A stretch of 64,000 nt of DNA from Nectonema munidae. Its lineage: Eukaryota > Nematomorpha > Nectonematoida > Nectonematidae. The position numbers were made by a program, and so were the translations under genes. Position 1 is the stretch's first letter. Every line of letters starts with the position of its first letter. Below, piece after piece: positions 1-10,120 of the stretch. Where the stretch lies: positions 248,001 through 312,000 of the forward strand of contig JAUIRK010000150.1 in NCBI GenBank assembly GCA_030549495.1. Direction: 5' to 3'. The notes beneath the pieces were generated by a model. It did no database searches. It had not been told where the DNA came from and was given only the letters and a program-made list of their open reading frames with translations.

Positions 1-683
1 ATATACTTTTTAGTTGATTAGATAAAATATTTTTTTGTTACTCCTGCTTTGAAAATTAAGTTCCGTTTTCGCTTCATTTCCCAATCCCGATCTTACGGCT
101 CCAATCAGAAAATTTTGGGTAACTGGTGTGGGGAAGGAGGAATTAACGAACACGCAATCAAAATCGTCAAGATTCACTGACACAAAAAGTGTTTTTTAGA
201 AATAATTTTCTGAGTATAATAAGTAGTACATTATCTGACGACTACACTACTATACATAAAACATAAACTAAGCACCCACCAACACATATTGTGTTCAGAA
301 GCCCACATTAGGCTGTTTCCATTGCCCCGAGGTTGTCAGATTATGCCTTACTTTTTTTAGAGTTGTATCATGAGGCATAAATAAATCCCAAAAAAGAAAA
401 ATGTCGAAAAAAAATTGTTAAGGTGGTGCAATGAACAAAAATATGTTAAGATAACTTTTTAGTTCGCAAAATAGATGGCGTTAATTAAAAATTTATTTTT
501 TGCTATTATTATTTTGAGTACAACAAATATAAACTTAAAAAATATATTAAAAAAATTAAATTATATATATATCTTTAAAATATTTATTATAAAATAAATA
601 ATTAAACTTACTTTAATTTCTAACCATTGTAAAACAAATAAAAAAATTTAATATAAATTAATGTGTGATGTATTCGCAGTTTT
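1..683. other. AT-rich non-coding flank
   Basis: I see no coding sequence, RNA gene or clear repeat here. The second half is almost pure A/T and probably includes the 5' flank of the transposase-like gene that follows. I looked for a terminal inverted repeat matching the far side of that gene near position 3000 and found none I would trust. Confidence 0.5.
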
Positions 684-2743
684 TTGTTTGTTATTATGAA
701 TACAAGGTTTTCTTGCAAAGATTTTCCTTTTCTGGGAAGTACTCCTGGGCTTACTCATTTAACTATAGCTGGTTGTAGACTTCCAACCTTTAAACAAGTT
801 TTGCTGTGCTATCTTAGCTTTATGAAAAAGTTTAGAGAAGAGGATTCTGCTAAAAACACAAAAATAAGTGTTCTTAGATCAAAAAAAGTCGTCGAGGAAG
901 TCGAGAAGCACTATCAGAAAGCAAATATACCAACAATAGCTAAAAACAAAATATATCAGAAAATTTTATTGTTTGTATCAGAATATAATAAAATAAAAAA
1001 ATACTAAAAAAAACAAATTTTTTTAGATATTAAAGAAGAGTTTAACCTTGAAAAAGAATGCCAAGAAAGCGAAGATAACATAATGTTGGAAGAGAACACT
1101 GAAGTTTTAACCAAAAGATCGCATAAAAGGTGTAAAAAAAAGTGGAACAAATATTTTTGTACCTCATGATATCTTAAAAAAGAAAATTTAGTTTCTACCT
1201 TCATTAGAAACAATGTCTCATCAACAGCTTCTGCTACAATTCTTCAGTCATTTATTGAAGCGTGTGAAGGTGATACAAACAAAATAAATTTACATCCTTC
1301 TCAAGCCTACAAGTATAAAGTTCAGGCTATAGAAAAAACTGCTAAAATAATAAAAAGTTCGTGGGCATCAGAAACTTTTTTAAATTTGCATTGGGATGGA
1401 AAGTTACTCCCAACATTAAGAAGTAGGTTTCATTATGAAGAGAGAATGCCTGTTGTCGTTTCGAACAATGACATAATTAAATTGCTTGGCGTGCCTTTGA
1501 TAAGTCCATATGAAAAAAATAAAGGTGGGGATGTTCTTTCAAAAGCTTCTGTAGATTTGCTTGAAAGTTGGGATTGTAAGGAATCTGTTAAAACTATGGT
1601 GTTTGATACCACAAGTCTTAATACCGAACGTTTATCAGCCACTTGTGTATGTATTCAAAGTAAATTAGGAAGACCTCTTTTTTGGTGTCCCTGCAGACAT
1701 CACATTGGAGAAATTATGTTAAAGAAAATTTGGGAAACTACAAAAATTTACAAATCATCTGGACCAGAAGTAAATCTTTTTAATAAATTTAGAAGAAACT
1801 TTCAAGTTTTTTACTCAGAAGAGCGATCTAATTACACTTATTATGAAGTAAAAAAGTATAAATGCGAACATATTATTCTTTTTAAAAATATGCTAAAAAG
1901 GATTTTATTTAGAAATGACTACAAGGAACTTCTTCTCTTGTCTCTGATGTATCTAGAAGGTGAAAGTCAATTTATAAAATTCAGAGTACCAGGTTCTATA
2001 AGTAAAGCAAGATGGATGGTAATTATTCTCTACCGTTTAAAAATTGTTATGTTGAAGAATAAAGTTTTGGTAGAATTAAAAGAAGATTTTCCACCCCACC
2101 AGATTGAAAAAATGATTGATTTTGTTGAATTTTGCATATTTTTTATTTACCATGGTGGTTTACAGCTGACATCCCTCGGGACACCGTTCATAATGATTTG
2201 GTTTTACTTAATTCTTTTCTTAAAGACGAGAAGAACGCAATGTTTATCTCTGCTAAAAAAGTTTTCATGAATCATCTTTGGTACCTATGCGAAGAAATGG
2301 CTCCAATATCTCTTTTCAGTGATAAGGTAAATATTTATGAGAAAAAACAAATTGTTGGCTTAAATTCTTTTTAAAAGGACTATAATTTCAGCCAAAGGCA
2401 TGGTGCTGGATATGGAAAACCAATTTTTCCTAAAACACAAATTTTCAAAAAAAAGGTTGAAATCCACCAACTGATCGGAAAGTCTTCTTGGTCCTTCTTT
2501 AAACATCTTAATCTTGATGAAAGTTTTATTTCCATAGAAGTCGAAAAGTGGGAAAGTGATGTTTCATTTTTAAATGCAAAAGAAAAAATTTCTAAAATTT
2601 GTGTGATCAATGACAACGCAGAAAGAGGAGTAAAACTAGCTTCTGACTTCATTTCTCTAACACGTGATGAAAAAAGATATCAGGACATACTACAAGTTGT
2701 GGAAAATGATAGAAAAAAATTAAAAAATCAAAGAAAAAAATAA
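684..2743 (+). pseudogene. Transposase-like gene, invertebrate repeat family of unknown superfamily, broken
   Basis: A diverged copy of a protein family that I recognise from many arthropod and other invertebrate genomes as repeat-associated, but cannot place in a named transposase superfamily. The N-terminal part is read from 684 to about 1007. After a frame change the main body runs from about 1161 to 2150, with family landmarks FDTTSLNTERLS, LGRPLFWCPCRHHIGE and EGESQFIKFRVPGSISKARW. Another frame change near 2140 leads to YLPWWFTADIPRD and NHLWYLCEEMAPISLFSDK, and the C-terminus (GAGYGKPIFP, INDNAERGVKL, ILQVVENDRKKL) ends at a stop at 2741-2743. There are at least two frame changes plus an in-frame stop near 1152, so the copy is dead. 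The conserved D, RHH and E residues would suit an RNase-H-like catalytic core, but that is inference. No terminal repeats were found. Confidence 0.6.
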
Positions 2744-4077
2744 GTTTATTATTTTGTGTAAAATATTTCATTTTCAATAATAAATATGTTAAATATAGCT
2801 TCTCAATTTAATAAAAACAAAAAAATGCATTTTTTTTGAAAACAATACAACTTTTTTTTTAACTTTGGGATACCTAAAAAATTTCAATGCCAACCAAACT
2901 TCAAATCTAACAATTTTTCATGATTTTCCACTCATAAAAAAAGGGGGGGGGGCGATTTTTTTTATATAATTTAAAAAATTTATTATAAAAGAATTTTTGT
3001 CCAATGAACACATCACCATTATTACCCGACATCTTACTTGCACTGTAAGCTCTCAATCCCACCTTAACTGCAATGATTTTATCAAGTCAAATTACCTTAT
3101 TTATAATTCTGTTTGCATCACTACCTTCTAGCTCAGTGGTTTTCAAACTCGAGTCCTCGGTGCCTTAAGCGTTTGCGAAGCAGTTCCATGCGAACCGAGA
3201 AGGAGTCACTGATTGGATCGTTTTGCGCATCATATTGCATCAATATTGGATCATTAGTGATTTTTGCCAATAAGTGGCATTTAAAAGAATAAATAATTTC
3301 TATTCTTTTATTTCTGTCATTTTTCAATAGGAGAAGAGTGATTAGGTCGTGTGATGAAATGTATTGGTGATCAAAAGTCGTAGCATCCTTTTTCATGCAA
3401 ACAATATTAAGTATAGGCCTTAAACATCGAGCATCCCTAAAATCTTTTAGATGAATCCATCACTGATTTAGATGTCGAAATCATCCGTGATAAAGTAAAT
3501 AAATAAACGAGAAGAAAAGATCATTTATAATGACAAATATAAGATAAGTAATCATCACTGTTTGAATCCTAAAAGATAACGATAAAATGACCGCGCTTCA
3601 TCAATGTGATCTAGGGAGTTGTTTCCTCCCTTTTATAAAAAGTTCAGTCCCTATGAGAAAATGAGTTTTATAAAAAATAGATAAATGAATTGGAATGTCG
3701 TTGGAAGTAAGTTCATTTTCAATTTTAGCCAAATTAAGTATTGCAGTATTCGCTATTTATTTAAGTATTGAAGGCGAATAATAAAATTAGGCTGTATGTC
3801 TCTACTCTACCTCCAAATTAAAGAAGAATAGCAGAAGTTTTTAACCAATAAAATCTAAGTAAACTTAGGAAACTTAGAATAAATGAAGTTTTTAACCAAT
3901 AGAATCTAAGTAAACTTAGAAGCTGCTACTAATAGCTTGGAAATTATTTTTACTGTTTTGCTCAGAAATGCTAAAAAATACTCTCGATGTTATTCTAAGT
4001 GTAAAATTTTTTACAACTTTTAATCAAAGCTTTAAAATCGTATGCATAAAATTTGTATAGTTCACTATATCTCCCTC
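2744..4077. other. Non-coding stretch with G run and small tandem duplication
   Basis: No convincing gene. It holds a run of about 12 G at 2942-2953, a sequence from 3134 starting CAGTGGTTTTCAAAC that resembles one end of hAT-type MITEs without a visible partner, and a tandem duplication of a 35-bp segment (GAAGTTTTTAACCAAT...) starting at 3834 and 3885. A short exon-like piece follows an acceptor-like site near 3450, too little to assign. If the caspase p10 exon downstream belongs to a whole gene, part of this may be intron. Confidence 0.4.
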
Positions 4078-4428
4078 CCTTTAAATCTGCATTCCACGCT
4101 TGGTTGGAGAGAGCGCTTTGTCCCTTTTGACCCTTCTGATAACTGTCCTTTAGGATATTACTCATGGCGCAACAATCAATATGGTTCCTGGTTCATTCAA
4201 AGCATCTGCTCAGTCCTAGCTGAGAATGGCCACTCCATGGACTTGCTCAGCATGTTGACCAAAGCTTCCAAAAAAGTGGCTTACTTCTACGAATCCAATT
4301 GTGATAGCAGAGAAATGTCCAAGAAAAAGCAAATACCCTGCGTCGTCTCCCTCCTCACAAAACACATATACTTCTTCCCCAAACTCTCTTTTCCGCACCC
4401 ACAGTCTCCGCAAAATCTGCATTTTTGA
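4078..4428 (+). CDS. Effector caspase, terminal p10-subunit exon(s), partial
   Basis: C-terminal part of a caspase, the cysteine protease that cuts after aspartate during apoptosis. From 4152 the reading frame gives GYYSWRNNQYGSWFIQSIC, then TKASKKVAYFYESN and KKQIPCVVSLLTKHIYFFPK. This matches the p10 subunit of caspase-3/7-like enzymes, including the SWR substrate-pocket residues and the KKQIPC strand; it then has about 20 extra residues (PHPQSPQNLHF at the end) before TGA at 4426-4428. The exon start is best placed at an acceptor TGTCCTTTAG ending near 4153. A possible preceding mini-exon ending in HSTL at about 4103 would join across a 60-odd-bp GT-AG intron to give STLGYYSWRN, close to the family's STxPGYxSWR, though one residue short. 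The catalytic p20 subunit (HG and QACRG motifs) is not in the upstream part of the window, so either the upstream exons lie beyond the transposon at 0.7-2.7 kb or this is an orphaned gene end. Confidence 0.75.
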   Translation, partial: PLNLHSTLGWRERFVPFDPSDNCPLGYYSWRNNQYGSWFIQSICSVLAENGHSMDLLSMLTKASKKVAYFYESNCDSREMSKKKQIPCVVSLLTKHIYFFPKLSFPHPQSPQNLHF

Positions 4429-4665
4429 AAGTGAAATCTCCCTCCATTTTTGGTATCATTGTATATTTTTGAATCAAAATTTTCCAACGCATTTTCTTAC
4501 CTCTGTGAATCTCATTTATTATTATCAGTGATATAACTAATCTTTGTTAATTAATTTATTCCATCTTCCCCTTTTTATATTTCACTTATATTCATTTTCA
4601 AAAGTTTTTTTCAATTCATAATTTAGTATTATTTTTGTATGCATATTTTTTTATAAATTTTTTTT

Positions 4666-4671
4666 AATAAA
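4666..4671 (+). promoter_or_regulatory. Possible polyadenylation signal of the caspase gene
   Basis: AATAAA about 240 bp after the caspase stop codon. In such AT-rich DNA the hexamer is common by chance. Confidence 0.3.
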
Positions 4672-6770
4672 AATTAACTTTAGTTTACTACTTTTAGTAA
4701 ATATTACTTAAACTAAAACTTCATTCATTCTACGTCTAATTGAAACAACATAATAGTTGTTCTTTTAAAACAGAGTTAATAGCATAGGTAGTGAGTGGAA
4801 GCAATCTGCTAACGCCCTCTTAAATCTTCTTTTGAAAAATATGTGAAATAGTAAACAAATAATAATGCTGCACTTTTGAAAAAAAATTCGAATTTTTTTA
4901 TTTCAAAAAAAATTTTTTTCATTGTAAACGCCATTTTATTTACATTACTTAAATAAGCTTAAGTTGAAAACATATTTTATTTTTTGACGCATTATGATGG
5001 ATTTATTTGCTGTATCTTTTTGTTCCCTATTAGTAGGGTATTGATATAAAATTCGTAATGAATGAGAAATATGGATTTTTTTCTGAATTTATTGTTTCTA
5101 TTAATCTTTTCCTTAAAAAATAACTAATCAACGATTTTGACATAATCTTATCTTTTTTCAAGCATTTTAATTCGTCCACTTTAAAATTTTAGCTCTGTAT
5201 TCACATAATTTAAGTTAAATTGCGGTTCATTAATTTTTTTTTAATTTTTATTTTAGAGTTTTGAATTGATAAAATATTGGTACGTCCCAAATACACAACA
5301 ACAATTACTCTTCACATTTTCTCCTTCATTTTTCCGTTATATAGTAGTTAACTAATTATTATCATTCGTTTTTTTCCGATTTTCTTGAAAAAAAAATTTC
5401 ATATGGTAAAATCGAATAATTAAATTTGCCAAAGTATATTGAGTTAAAAATTTTTAAGATTCAATTTTGAACTTGGCTTTGAAACTTAGATAAATAGTAG
5501 TGTTAAAAATTAATTAAATTTTAGAGCGTCTTTTTATTTTTTTTGAAAAGAAAAAGACGACTTAAATAAGGGAAATATAAACTAAAAAGTATAATGAAAT
5601 TTTGAACGCTTCTCTCTGATTAAAATTAATTGAATATTTGACGTAATGACATATATAATTTCATTTACCTCATAAATTTCTTTTTCTTATTGGAAAAGAG
5701 TGCTAAATGTTTGTTTTTTTATTATCTTTCCAAATTTTTGCATTTTAACTATTGTTGCTCTACCTATTGCATAAACTAAGGTAACAGAAATAATCCTTAT
5801 TTTTTCCTATATTCCAATCTCGTATCATCTTTATGATTTTAAATATTAATTAGAGGATGTTTTTTATTATTATAAAAATTGATCATTTTTAAGTCCATGT
5901 AAAAAGTCTGAGTAGTTCTTTCACATCTGATAATACAAAAGTATATTCTTATTAATTCGTGATATGAACAAACACGCATCACTGTAGTAAGAAGCAACGT
6001 GTATTATATTCAATTGATATATTTTGAAATAAGCTCTAACTTTCTCTAGTCAAGATCTCATTATCGTATTAATAATTTACAAAAGAGTTTTATCTATACT
6101 TATCAACCATTGTATTTTCTTATATTTTTGATTTATTTGCACTGTGTTGCATAATTGATATAAAACCTGGTTGTAATCATGCCTCAAGCCACTAGAATAA
6201 AGTAGCCGTTCAATAGACATTTGGGTTTCAGCCAATCAAGTAGGGGCATTTTCATCCATAAAAGAAAAACCAAGATCTCTGAATAGGTATGGGTGAGGTG
6301 CTGGGCAATGCTGAAGCTCTTTGAAGTATAAATATTAAAAAAAGTATTTTTTTTATTTGGTAAATCAAATTAGTGATTTGTATATAGGTAATAATTTTTC
6401 AAGAAAATATATACTATTGTATCTGATAAATCAATCTTCCGGAGTTTTTCAACAAAAAAAAATCGGGGGTGAGGAGGTGGCAAAAATTTTTTAGGGCGCA
6501 ATAATGGGGGTGAATCTAGAGATTTAGGATAGAAGATGTCTGAACTCCAATAATAATTGGATATAATTCAGATATAAAGGAATACATCAACCTTTATTCA
6601 TGATATGAGAGTAGAGTACTTACTCACTAATGCTGGTTCGGTAGCGGAAAATTTGACCATATCGACATTTAGTGGACGGACAATTGGTTGAACAAAATTG
6701 TTACCAAACTGACATTTGGCCGAATGGACATTTTGTCACGTAACTTCCTGTAGATAAAATTATTAATCAC
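4672..6770. other. AT-rich non-coding stretch
   Basis: No gene, RNA or well-bounded repeat seen on either strand. The piece 6630-6740 carries motifs such as GGCCGAATGGACATTTTG that recall the GTCCATGAGACAAAATGTC units inside the hAT element at 16.8-18.4 kb; it may be a decayed relative. Confidence 0.4.
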
Positions 6771-6908
6771 TTAACCCATTAAGTACCATAGAAATCAGAC
6801 GATATTTAAAAAAACGCAGACGATTTATATTCAAAGTCATTGAAAAAAGCAGACGAAGATGAAATTACTTATGTTCCCAAATGGGAACATTGGGACTTAA
6901 TGGGTTAA
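6771..6908. mobile_element. piggyBac-type MITE with TTAA target duplication
   Basis: A 130-bp sequence (6775-6904) with ends CCCATTAAGT and ACTTAATGGG, exact inverted repeats of 10 bp, flanked on both sides by TTAA (6771-6774 and 6905-6908). TTAA duplication and CCC/GGG ends are hallmarks of piggyBac-superfamily insertions. Inside are repeats of CAGACGA and the palindrome TTCCCAAATGGGAA. It has no coding capacity; a piggyBac transposase relic lies at 37.1-39.0 kb, but no sequence link between the two is shown. Confidence 0.7.
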
Positions 6909-7274
6909 TTTGTGTATAGAAGTTATGAATAGAAAACGATAAAAATTACGCTCAGATTTGTATAAAGCACAAACTTGTAAAATTAGTGGAAGTAAACCAA
7001 CGTTTTCAAAAAGTGTCAATTGTATGTACATTTTCGATGAAATTTCTATCCGTCCAAACTAGATAAAAATAAAATTAGTTCAAGGAAACGTCTTAATTTA
7101 AATTCATATTCATGAGTATAAAAACAATGACAATTTTGTTCAAAATATTAAGATATTTGATAAACTTCGGTATAAATTGATTATATAAAACAAATCAAAT
7201 TACTACTACAAATAAATGAGTATAAACGTGTGAAATCTATTCCTACGCTTCATAAGTGAGAAAAGAAGAAGTAA
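6909..7274. other. Non-coding stretch
   Basis: Nothing recognisable. The missing C-terminal (dimerisation) part of the adjoining hAT-like pseudogene was looked for here and not found. Confidence 0.4.
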
Positions 7275-7964
7275 TGCAGTCGACATCACCTTTACATCCA
7301 CTAACCTAAGCATCGCAAAAGCCACTCCCAACGCATAAACATACATTGACAATATACACAACTGCCTCATCGATTATAATAAACTCAAACTTAACCACAC
7401 AAAGTCACAAGCCAGTATCATAGACACTAGCATACACCCAAAAATCCTAGGCATCACATTCGACCCCAAACGCACAACAAACACACACTCAACACCAAAG
7501 ATTCAACAAGTAAAATGCCCAAAATACTCAAAGCCCTATCAGAAACTTCCTGGGGCAAACACAAAGAAACCATAACAAATACATATAAAGCTATAACGCG
7601 TCCAATCTTAGAGTACGCTTCCACAATATGGGGACACTCCATCTCTCAAACAAACCTTTCCAAACTACTAACAACACAAAACACAGCTCTCCGATTGGCC
7701 ACTGGTCACACATGTGACACAAACACAACATTTACACACAGAAACACCTACAAGACCACATTAACACACATGAGCCAAAGCCGCCAAAATACTTCACTCC
7801 CTTAACAACCTCTACACTGCCCCAACCTCACAGACACATGAAAAGCACACTCTTTAACAACAAAAACAACAACATTTTACTCCAAACATGTCAACACAAA
7901 GACAACACATACACCACTGCACTCATCAACCAAACTATCCACACAAAAGCGGTCACCAATTACC
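7275..7964 (+). mobile_element. Non-LTR retrotransposon fragment (3' part of reverse transcriptase ORF), broken
   Basis: C-terminal portion of a LINE polymerase ORF. Readable landmarks are NKLKLN...KSQASII, HPKILGITFDP, KILKALSETSWGKHKET, TYKAITRPILEYASTIWGHS, LTTQNTALRLATGHTCD and, near the right edge, KAVTNYLNSL. These are the region after the catalytic YADD motif that is typical of an invertebrate LINE family; the clade is not certain. It holds stops and frame changes. The coding strand is strikingly A- and C-rich (ACACAAAC-type codons), unlike all other coding remains in the window. Its right edge abuts the hAT-like pseudogene exactly where that gene's sequence stops. Confidence 0.7.
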
Positions 7965-9480
7965 TCAATTCACTTTCATTCTCGGAGTAAGAATAGCATA
8001 TCTTTCAGCAATTTCATAAATTTGTTCAAATCTTGAAGTTATTTCTTGAATTATTCCATCTAGAGATTGAAACATATCTATTTTTAATTCAATATCGTAG
8101 GGAAACTCATCATCATTAAATTTTTCACCAAATATTTTCTTTTTGAGTTGACGACGTTCCATGATTATTCCTAAATCGTTGCAAATTTCTTTAGGATAGT
8201 TATTTCCATTTTTAACTAACTTCTCCCTATTTTCAACAAGAAGGGGTTTCAGTGCCTCCAGTTTTAGATCACATGGTTGTATGTTTAATTCTTTTTTCCG
8301 CAGATACAACAACTGTGTATCTTTTATTTCTAAAAGAATCGGTTCTCAAAAACCAAGAAAGCATAAAAAAGGAAATGATTGTAGCGCAGAAATGAAAACA
8401 CCAGCATCTGCCCTTGTTGTTGCTCTATCTTCTTCTTCATCAGTTAACTTTTCTGAAGCAAATAAAATTTTTGAAAATTTTCTTTTTTAACCAGACGTAT
8501 TTCACTTCTTTTCTTGCTCTCCAGCGGGTTTCTATTAAGCGTTTCACACTTTTACCAGTCAATGAGTTAAAAATATCCTAATAATGGGTTGATGAAGAGA
8601 AAAATTCAAATAAACGTTCTAAGCATCCAAAAAAGCAAGAGAAGTAAGAGCAACGAAGCTGCGTGAACACATGCCAGATTCAGTGTGTGATTTGAACAAG
8701 CAACAAATTCGGCTTTCTGATTCATTTCTTTGATACGCCTTTGAACCCCGCGGATTTTTGTCTAACGCGGATTTTTATCCGAAATGTCAGAAGTGCTGTC
8801 AAATATCATAGAAAAGTACTCGATTTTTTTAACTTGTTGAATGATTTTTAATTTCTATAAACTTGTTTTGAATAGTAGGAGATAGATAAGAAACAGCAAA
8901 TCTTTTTTTGAGCTAAATCCTAAGAAGATGTTCACGTAAAACTGGATCATACTTTGCTAACAAATGAACTAACTATAAAAAATTTCTTCTGTTTGACTGT
9001 GATTTAGGTTTAACTTCACTCTCATAATTGACTTCTTCTCGGTGACCGCGAAAAGCCAAATTTTGTTTAATTAAAAATCTGATGATATCAAGCAACCTTG
9101 AAAGAATTTCTTTTTCATTTTTTAACTTTCACTTTCAATCAAATTTTCTTCATCTCTATTAATCATTTCTCGACGTGATATTCTTATTCCTAACTCCTTC
9201 CATTTTGTAAAGTTCTGTACCCGAAACGTGAACGTTATTTTAGGATTAAGTTTCCACCACTCATTAAATCCGTCTTCAGAATCAAATTTTGAATTATACT
9301 TCTATTTGAATCTGAGAACAACTTCCTTCAAAAACAATAAATAGAGTTCTTGTAAGGATCTCAAAATTTTTTCACCATTCAGAAACCATTCGCGTGTTAG
9401 ACTTCTACATTGTTCTTTTTAGTGAAAAATCTTGATGATATACTTTACCGAAATCCGAATCCAAATTTTGAACTACTACA
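7965..9480 (-). pseudogene. hAT-like transposase (TTF-type zinc finger / DUF4371), broken and C-terminally truncated
   Basis: Read on the minus strand from 9480 down. N-terminal TTF-type region: RSLTREWFLNGEKI, DGFNEWWKLNPKI and KWKELGIRISRRE. Then FLIKQNLAFRGHREE, NFL.LVHLLAKYDPVLREH and YLSPTIQNKFI, all typical of the DUF4371 / zinc-finger MYM-type-1-like hAT family. Further on, LFEFFSSSTHYWDIFNSLTG, KRLIETRWRAR and KLTDEEEDRATTRADAG lead into the longest open piece (7965-8312) ending in FQSLDGIIQEITSRFEQIYE. At least one W codon is now TGA and there are several frame changes. The hAT C-terminal dimerisation domain is absent; the coding sequence stops at the junction with the LINE fragment at 7964/7965. 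Terminal inverted repeats were not identified. Confidence 0.7.
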
Positions 9481-10120
9481 GATGATCCTCAAAGTACAGC
9501 CAACGCTCAAAATCATAGTATATAGCTATGTTTAGCAAACAAAAAATGCCTTTTTATATACGACGCAAACAGGGTAAACTTAATTCGCAGGGGAACTAAA
9601 CGTAGTTTGAATTAAGCATGATATTTGCGTTAAAAGCGCATACTTCAAATATAACAAATTTCTTCACAGCATTTATACATACATTGGGTTTGAAGAGGCA
9701 ATTCGCTTTGACATACGCAACAGGTGTTCGAGATGTCTCGTGTTTGCGATACTAATATCCAACAGTAATTTCAACCCTTAATGACTTTCATTTATTCTGT
9801 AATTTCATTTATTGTAGAATAACGGAGAATTCTTTTTTTCATTTATTGTAGAAAATTGGGAGAGGCTTGCGGATTATATTTTTATCATAGTAAATTTTTA
9901 TAGCCACCCCCCCCCCCCTTGCCCTACATTTTTTCAAGCCACCTATGTTATAATTTCTGGCTGGGCCCCATATTCCAAACGGATGAAAAAAGAAAGCCTT
10001 CATAAGTTATGAAAATGAAGGTAACACGTAGAAATTCTCTAGCAAGTCATTTAAGTCACGTGCTATCCTAGATTCATTATATAAAGATATTTGTTTAGGT
10101 TCTAGGAAAAAAAGGCATGT
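9481..10120. other. Non-coding stretch with C run
   Basis: No gene found. A run of about 13 C lies at 9905-9918. The 9530-9640 part has several short stem-like repeats but no element with clear ends. Confidence 0.4.

Noticed and set aside
2327-2391. A GT-AG intron in the transposase-like gene
   Set aside because: Donor GATAAG|GTAAAT and acceptor TTTCAG look good, but the segment codes for residues (KVNIYEKKQIV) that continue the family sequence, so it is not an intron.
3134-3396. An 87-residue minus-strand protein and a possible hAT MITE beginning CAGTGGTTTTCAAAC
   Set aside because: The ORF has no features, and no inverted partner or 8-bp duplication was found for the terminus-like sequence.
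3451-3500. A short upstream caspase exon
   Set aside because: Acceptor- and donor-like sites flank about 45 bp of open frame, but the sequence has no caspase motif.
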